A stretch of DNA of 64,000 nucleotides, taken from assembly GCF_905404315.1 (NCBI RefSeq), contig NC_066288.1, positions 620,001 through 684,000 of the forward strand, read 5' to 3'. Position numbers and translations under genes: made by a program. Under the pieces are notes generated by a model. That model was not told the DNA's origin. It ran no database searches and saw nothing but the letters and a program-made list of their open reading frames with translations. Numbering within the stretch: the first letter of the stretch is position 1; each line of letters opens with the position of its first letter. The DNA is from Leptidea sinapis. Lineage: Eukaryota; Arthropoda; Insecta; Lepidoptera; Pieridae. Positions 58,968 through 64,000 of this stretch are shown here, in pieces.

Positions 58968-59402
58968 CTGATTTCATACCAACTGCTTTCGTTTACTTTT
59001 AAGTTAAGTCTTTAAAAATACTTTTTTTTTAAGTAAAAGAGACCTATTAATAGAAATGTCTATAAAATTGTAGTAAGGTCAGTCCTAAACTGACTTATTA
59101 AAAGAAATGTCTAAATTATCTTTATAAGTTTAATCCGAAACAGACTTATTTAAGGAAAGGCCACATTTTTTTTCTCTAGTAATTCGAAAAGTGACCCAAC
59201 TAACACAACTTTTTTTAAAACGTTATTATAATCAATTAAATTAAATTAGAAAGTTTATTTTTCATATCCAATTGGTTGTAGGAAGACTGTTCTAGCAATA
59301 ACAGTAAAACATATGAAACTATAATCAGCAGAAACAAATATATATGCAATACATTTCAGTGTTGCACAATTTTGAAAACTTCTTTTCTCAATTCCCAAAA
59401 GT

Positions 59403-59446
59403 CACGAATTTTGGATTAGGTCAGTTTCATTCTAAAGGTGCGAATT
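59403..59446. repeat. Right terminal inverted repeat and AATT duplication
   Basis: AATTTTGGATTAGGTCAGTT to GGTGCG (ending 59442) mirrors the left end. AATT follows at 59443-59446. Confidence 0.85.
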
Positions 59447-59580
59447 AATATTGGAGTTGAGCAGGTTATCAACTGTAAAGTAGATCCTGTAGATGAAGCC
59501 ACAAACTGTGAGTTGAACAAGACATACAAGATTTATCAACGATACGAGCCGTTCATAAATTTTGTTTTCAAATTTAAAAC
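59447..59580 (+). repeat. Continuation of the tRNA-derived repeat split by the transposon
   Basis: It ends with CGTTCATAAATTTTGTTTTC and AAATTTAAA (59549-59580), which resembles CGTTCATGATAATTTTGTTT at 54502. The sequence between the TIR and this point appears to belong to the same interspersed repeat as 54505-54630. Confidence 0.5.
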
Positions 59581-59644
59581 ATGCATTACTATATTAATAA
59601 AATAAAATAAATAAATTACATAACAATGAAATTACTGGACAAAT

Positions 59645-59800
59645 GAGACTTACATCTTATGTCTCAAGTTAACCAGCGCAATTGTAGTGCCGCTCAGAAT
59701 ATTTGGATCTTTCACGAATACAGCACTGCTTTATAATGGGCAGGGCGTATCAATTACTATCAGCCGATCATCCTATTCATCTCGGCCCTTATGGTCATAA
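59645..59800 (+). repeat. LINE-tail or SINE-like repeat, reverse copy
   Basis: GAGACTTACATCTTATGTCT, TAGTGCCGCTCAGAATATTT and ATGGGCAGGGCGTATCAATT are the reverse complement of 17745-17900. It ends in CATAAAAAA, a poly-A-like tail. Confidence 0.65.
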
Positions 59801-59839
59801 AAAATATGCATTGCCATGCGGATGACAATTCTGGTTATA

Positions 59840-60110
59840 CGTCATCGCCTGGTCATTTACACGGGCCATTCAGGTCTCCCAGAAGACTGGTGGCGATGCG
59901 TCTTCTACCGCATTTATCATGTGGAGTGTTCCGAAACGCTGCGTGACCTGATTCCAGACGCCGAATTCCACCTTCGCACGACACGCTAGAAATTAAGATA
60001 TTATCCCCACCTTCTGTAAATACGGAGCTTTCTTCCATGTATAACTAAGCTGTGGAATGAACTTCCTTGTTTCCGAGACGATACGACATGGGAACATTAG
60101 GTTTCTTGAG
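59840..60110 (+). mobile_element. Jockey-group LINE C-terminal fragment
   Basis: It is the plus-strand counterpart of 13140-13400: GACCTGATTCCAGACGCCGA, AATTCCACCTTCGCACGACA, TTATCCCCACC, AAGCTGTGGAATGAACTTCC and GATACGACATGGGAACATT. It encodes remnants of the RT C-terminus with several frameshifts. Confidence 0.7.
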
Positions 60111-60414
60111 GGAGTGATGCGCCAGTAATAGTGTAATGCGAGCGGTCGCCACGCGTGCATTATACAGAGGGATGCTGCATGGTGCGGGTTCGTGCGGCTT
60201 TGAGTGAGAACCTAAAATTAAACTTAGGTTTATGTAGGTTCTGTGTGCGCGCGCCGAAAGAGTAGACAGCGTCTCTTTACGCTCCGTGAATAAATTATAT
60301 TTATATTACTATAAACAGTTTCTCTAAATAAAAAAAGTGTAAAATACTCAAATACGTACTATAAGTTAATAAAGTATTATAATAAATAGTGCCAAAAACA
60401 ATTATTTAATTGCA
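60111..60414. other. No gene recognised
   Basis: A GC-richer patch at 60120-60290 may belong to the LINE pieces on either side. Confidence 0.4.
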
Positions 60415-60701
60415 AAAACACTTAAAACTCCAAGACCAGTGCAGTGAATAAATAAAAACAACCATGACCTACGACACATAAGACGTCTAATAGCGAGCAC
60501 TTCGCTCAGAGAACGGCAAGTCACACGAACCGGTTCTAGTACACAAACATCGTCGCCGAGTCGAGTGTACGTCATCGTGCTACCCCAGCTACGAAACAAG
60601 TATCTGCCGCTACGTAGCGACCTACGCAATACTACGTCTCGCTTAAACGAACCGCTACGCTCCACTATAGTCCACGGGCGAATACAACTTTAAGAATCAA
60701 C

Positions 60702-61454
60702 ATGGAATCGCAATTACAATTGTTTTTTGACAAAATAAATACAGAAATGAACAACCAAACTAAAGAAATTTTATCACAAATAGACGAAAAATTAAAACCT
60801 CTAGTACTCGAAATTGAAGAATTAAAAAGAGATAACAGTAATCTAAAAAACAAATTGGAAATGTACGAGCGCAAAGAAAGGAAGAAAAACTTAATAATTT
60901 TCGGCATAAAAGAAATGGAACAATCACAGAAACAATTATTAGAATGGACAGTCGAAAAATTTAAAAATGAAATGCTAATAAATGTTACCAACAGGGATAT
61001 TGACAACATTTTTCGAATTGGAAAAGGAGAAAAAGGTAAGCCCAGACCAATATTAATATCCTTTACAAATTATTGGTTGAGAAATGATCTACTAAAAAAT
61101 CAAAGAAAATTGAAAGATGCTTACATCACAGAAGATTTCCCCAAGGAAGTACTAGCAATAAGAAAACAACTACAGGAAAAAATGATGGAAGAAAGAAAGA
61201 AAGGAAACTTCGCGGTAATAAGTTATGACAAACTAATAATCAAGGAAGGTAAACACAGAAACCAGAAGAACAGCAAAAGAAAAGAATTGACATCACCAGA
61301 GGTAGCACAAAATCCGCGAAAGCAATACACTTCATATAACAAAAAAACTACAACGAATACAAGTCTCGTCAACGCTTTCGATTTAATACGCTGCAGATCA
61401 GATTCATATCCATCCTCATCAAAACAACAAAACACAGGAGAGCACAGTAGTTAG
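60702..61454 (+). CDS. RTE-like ORF1, coiled-coil and RNA-binding protein
   Basis: The 250-codon frame is open. Residues about 1-65 form a heptad-type coiled coil (EEILSQIDEKLKPLVLEIEELK-like, then NSNLKNKLEMYERKE). KKNLIIFGIKEMEQ opens an RRM-like fold. VTNRDIDNIFRIGKGEKGKP, RPILISFTNYWLRNDLL and LKDAYITEDFPKEVLAIRKQ resemble the RRM and C-terminal domain of L1/RTE ORF1 proteins. These trimerise on element RNA and act as chaperones. A basic tail follows. The stop TAG (61452) directly abuts the ORF2 frame. Confidence 0.85.
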   Translation: MESQLQLFFDKINTEMNNQTKEILSQIDEKLKPLVLEIEELKRDNSNLKNKLEMYERKERKKNLIIFGIKEMEQSQKQLLEWTVEKFKNEMLINVTNRDIDNIFRIGKGEKGKPRPILISFTNYWLRNDLLKNQRKLKDAYITEDFPKEVLAIRKQLQEKMMEERKKGNFAVISYDKLIIKEGKHRNQKNSKRKELTSPEVAQNPRKQYTSYNKKTTTNTSLVNAFDLIRCRSDSYPSSSKQQNTGEHSS

Positions 61455-64000
61455 CAAATAGCAATCGGCCACCAAAACAACCCGCACACAAAACATTTCC
61501 CATCCCGAGTGGTCTTCGTGGGAAATTAGAACAATACCCTCCATCTAAAACGTACATACAAAATTGTAAGACTAACCCAAGAAACAATCTACTAAGGATA
61601 TGTACATACAATGTAAGATCCTTATCATCTTATGAAAGGTACCTAGAGTTATCACACGCTCTTGAAAACATCAATTTCGACGTAATGGGACTCTCTGAAG
61701 TAAGAAGGAACAACTGCAACATCGAAGAGTACACTGACCATATATTATGTTACATAGGAGAGACTAAAGGCTTATACGGAGTCGGATTCCTTATTAATAA
61801 AACTCATAAAAACAATATAGTAAACTATAAAGGAATAGTAGCCCTCCTACAGTTAAAATTCGCAAAGCTATATCTTTCTATCATACAAGTATATGCCCCA
61901 ACTGAGAAAGCACCGGAAAATGAAATAGAAATGTTCTATGATAACATCAGAACGGCTCTCGACCTATCGCACGGTACTATACTCATTATAGGAGATTTTA
62001 ACGCAAAGATAGGAATGCCGAAAGAACATTAATACCCTATTATGGGCAGATACGGTTATGGTAAACGTAATGAAAGAGGTGAGCAACTTATCTCATTTGC
62101 AAATGAATTCAAAATGTCAATAATGAACACGTACTTCAAAAAAAAAGAGAGTAGAAAATGGACGTGGATATCTCCAAACCAATTAACAAAAAATGAAATC
62201 GACTTTATATTATGTAGCAAACCAAAACTTATTACAAATATAGAAGTTATTACAAATATTAACTTTGCTTCAGACCATAGACCCCTACGCGCTACATTAA
62301 ACATTGGAACTCAAAAGAAGAAAAGAACAAACTTTAAAACAACTTTAAAGCACCCGACCACACTAGAAGAAATAGAACTATATATCACACAACTAAAGAA
62401 ATGTTTATCAGAATTCGAGCAAGGAAAACAAAACACAAATAATGTACAAACATATTACGATACTTTGGAAAAAGCTATTACCAAGGGATTAAATTTAAAA
62501 CTAAATACAAAAAAGTCAAAAAATATCTTAAATGACACAACAAAAAGCCTATTGAAAAAAAGATCAGAACTTATAAATACAAAACCTAAAGATAGAAAAA
62601 CTAGAAATGAACTTAGTAAAATATTCAAAGAAACAAAAAAATCAATTAAACAAGACTACGAAATATATAGAAAAAGAATAATAGAAACCAATCTGGCTAA
62701 ATATAGAAGTACAAAACGGGCAAAGAAAGAATTAATATCACATAAAAAATGGATCCAAAAACTGAGTAGGGGATCAATAGAAACGAATTCAAGAATAGAC
62801 ATACTAGAACAGGCTACTGACTACTACAGGAAGCTCTATAAATGTACGAATGGACACACAGAAAATGAAATTTTCGAGTACTCAAATATTACCGACACTT
62901 ATGTTATGGAAATCAAAGACACGGAAGTTATAAAACACATAAAACAAAAGAAATTGAATAAAAGTCCTGGTCCGGATGGAATCACGACCGAAGCTATAAG
63001 AATAGGAATACCCGCCATAACAACTCATCTCACTCGACTTTTTAACTTAATATTAACCACAGAAACCATACCCTTGCAGTGGACTATTTCAGAAATAATA
63101 CTGTTATACAAAAAAGGAGACCCTCATAATATAACTAACTATAGACCCATTAGTCTTATGTCTAGTATTTATAAACTGTTTGCATCAATAATACTAAGCC
63201 GGATCACAGAACGCATAGATGCCACACAACCCAAAGAACAGGCTGGCTTCCGATCCGGTTTCTCAACAATGGATCATATACATTCAGTCGAACAAATAAT
63301 TGAGAAGTACAAAGAATATAATAAAACCCTCTACATAGCCTTTGTGGACTACAGCAAAGCTTTCGATAGCATTAGCCACACAGCCATATGGAATACTCTA
63401 AATAATCTAAAGGTCAACTCAAAATACATAAAGATAATAAAAAATATATATATGAACAGTGTTTGCAAAGTTAAATTAGAAACTAAAGGAAAAGACATCA
63501 GGATTGAAAGAGGAGTCAGACAAGGAGACCCACTGTCTCCTAAATTATTCATAGCCGTACTAGAAGAAGTTTTTAACAACATAAACTGGGTGAATAGAGG
63601 TATTATGATCAACAAAGATTTCTTAAGTCATCTTCGATTTGCCGACGATATAGTCATCTTTAATGAGAACCCAAAGCAACTGGAATCTATGGTTAATCAG
63701 TTACATGAAGCAAGTGCCATAGTAGGCTTGGAAATGAATTTTGAGAAAACAAAAATTATGACAAATGGTCTATCAGTACCAATAAGCGCCGGATCACAAA
63801 CACTTGACTTTGTGAATGAATATATATACCTAGGAAAGCTGATATCCTTCAATAAAATAAGTCATGAAGAGGAAATAAACCGACGAATAAATCTAGCCTG
63901 GAAAAAATATTGGAGCCAGAAGGAAATTTTAAAAGGAAACTACAGCTTGGAATTCAAAAAAACGGTAATGGAATCCTGTGTTCATCCAACTTTGTTATAT
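61451..64000 (+). pseudogene. RTE-like ORF2, endonuclease and RT, one internal stop, incomplete
   Basis: The frame opens at 61451, overlapping the ORF1 stop (TAGTTAG), and has no ATG before the endonuclease. The first Met, at 61685, would remove the opening block LLRICTYNVRSLSSYERY. Endonuclease blocks are MGLSEVRRNN, IQVYAPTEKA, IIGDFNAKIG and NFASDHRPLRA. The TAA at 62030-62032 lies between GDFNAKIGMPKEH and YPIMGRYGYGKRNERGEQ. RT blocks are LNKSPGPDGITTEAIR, NITNYRPISLMSSIYKLFAS, FVDYSKAFDSISH, RGVRQGDPLSPKLF and LRFADDIVIF, and the frame continues to EYIYLGKLISFN. Everything else is open, so the copy is young. The 3' third is outside the window. Confidence 0.85.

Larger units (their letters stand above)
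54635..59442 (+). mobile_element. Apparently intact DNA transposon with spliced DUF7869-like transposase
   Basis: The element is 4808 bp long, with terminal inverted repeats of about 36-40 bp (one mismatch) and AATT on both sides. It carries one gene on the plus strand: a non-coding first exon and five coding exons, 869 codons without stops, and a poly-A signal at 58962. No other ORF exists inside. Inverted ends, A/T 4-bp duplications and a protein with spaced acidic blocks indicate a cut-and-paste element. It may belong to or near the Sola superfamily, which is unverified. It lies within a tRNA-derived repeat region (54383-54630, 59447-59580). Confidence 0.85.
60415..64000 (+). mobile_element. 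Nearly intact RTE-like LINE, cut by the window edge
   Basis: It has a 5' UTR of about 290 bp (60415-60701), ORF1, then ORF2 with APE endonuclease and RT running past 64000. Only one nonsense codon (TAA 62030-62032) interrupts the visible part. The upstream boundary is approximate. The ORF2 wording (GDFNAKIG, ASDHRPL, LRFADDIVIF) fits the RTE clade. Confidence 0.82.

Noticed and set aside
1..64000. CRISPR arrays, operons or bacterial features
   Set aside because: The content is clearly eukaryotic (spliced gene, LINEs, Pol III repeats), and no regular spacer-repeat arrays are present.

Overview
The window looks like animal, most probably lepidopteran (butterfly or moth), nuclear DNA. It is AT-rich and has no recognisable single-copy host gene. 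Almost every coding signal belongs to a transposable element or its remains. The families look like those common in Lepidoptera: R4/Dong-like, CR1/jockey-like, RTE-like and LOA-like LINEs, mariner, a PIF/Harbinger fragment, tRNA-derived repeats and short LINE tails. All family names are from memory and reading, not from a search.

Layout. 1-2.6 kb: degraded LINE with a restriction-enzyme-like endonuclease (minus). 5.84-8.30 kb: dead DNA transposon with 4-bp AATA target duplications and a broken transposase (minus). 9.3-12.3 kb: degraded LINE (plus) with a second LINE tail inserted inside it. 13-31 kb: scattered LINE fragments, dispersed repeats, hairpins and a Harbinger fragment. 31.68-34.45 kb: foldback-like element whose arms carry oppositely oriented ~100-bp minisatellites. 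36.37-40.31 kb: 5'-truncated LOA-like LINE with an unbroken 1235-codon ORF2 and a perfect 15-bp target duplication. 41.88-46.1 kb: jockey-like LINE that has lost its endonuclease domain. 47-54 kb: LINE fragments, a dead mariner and two tRNA-like repeats. 54.63-59.44 kb: an apparently intact DNA transposon with inverted ends and a five-coding-exon transposase gene. 60.4-64 kb: a nearly intact RTE-like LINE that runs off the right edge.

The most interesting content is the pair of DNA transposons at 5.84-8.30 kb and 54.63-59.44 kb. Their proteins share the order VDLQ/YDLQ, then DNCxxQNKN, then HTxNxxDxxHxxxE. Both elements are flanked by 4-bp A/T direct repeats. The second copy has an open 869-codon spliced gene between 40-bp inverted ends. 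I believe it belongs to the family of uncharacterised insect proteins called DUF7869 or Cc8L18.2-like. Here that family behaves as the transposase of a mobile element, possibly related to the Sola superfamily, which also makes 4-bp duplications.

The genes do not form a pathway. The window is a record of nested and successive insertions: recent (LOA-like, the 54.6-kb transposon, the 60-kb RTE), intermediate (jockey deletion derivative) and old (most fragments).
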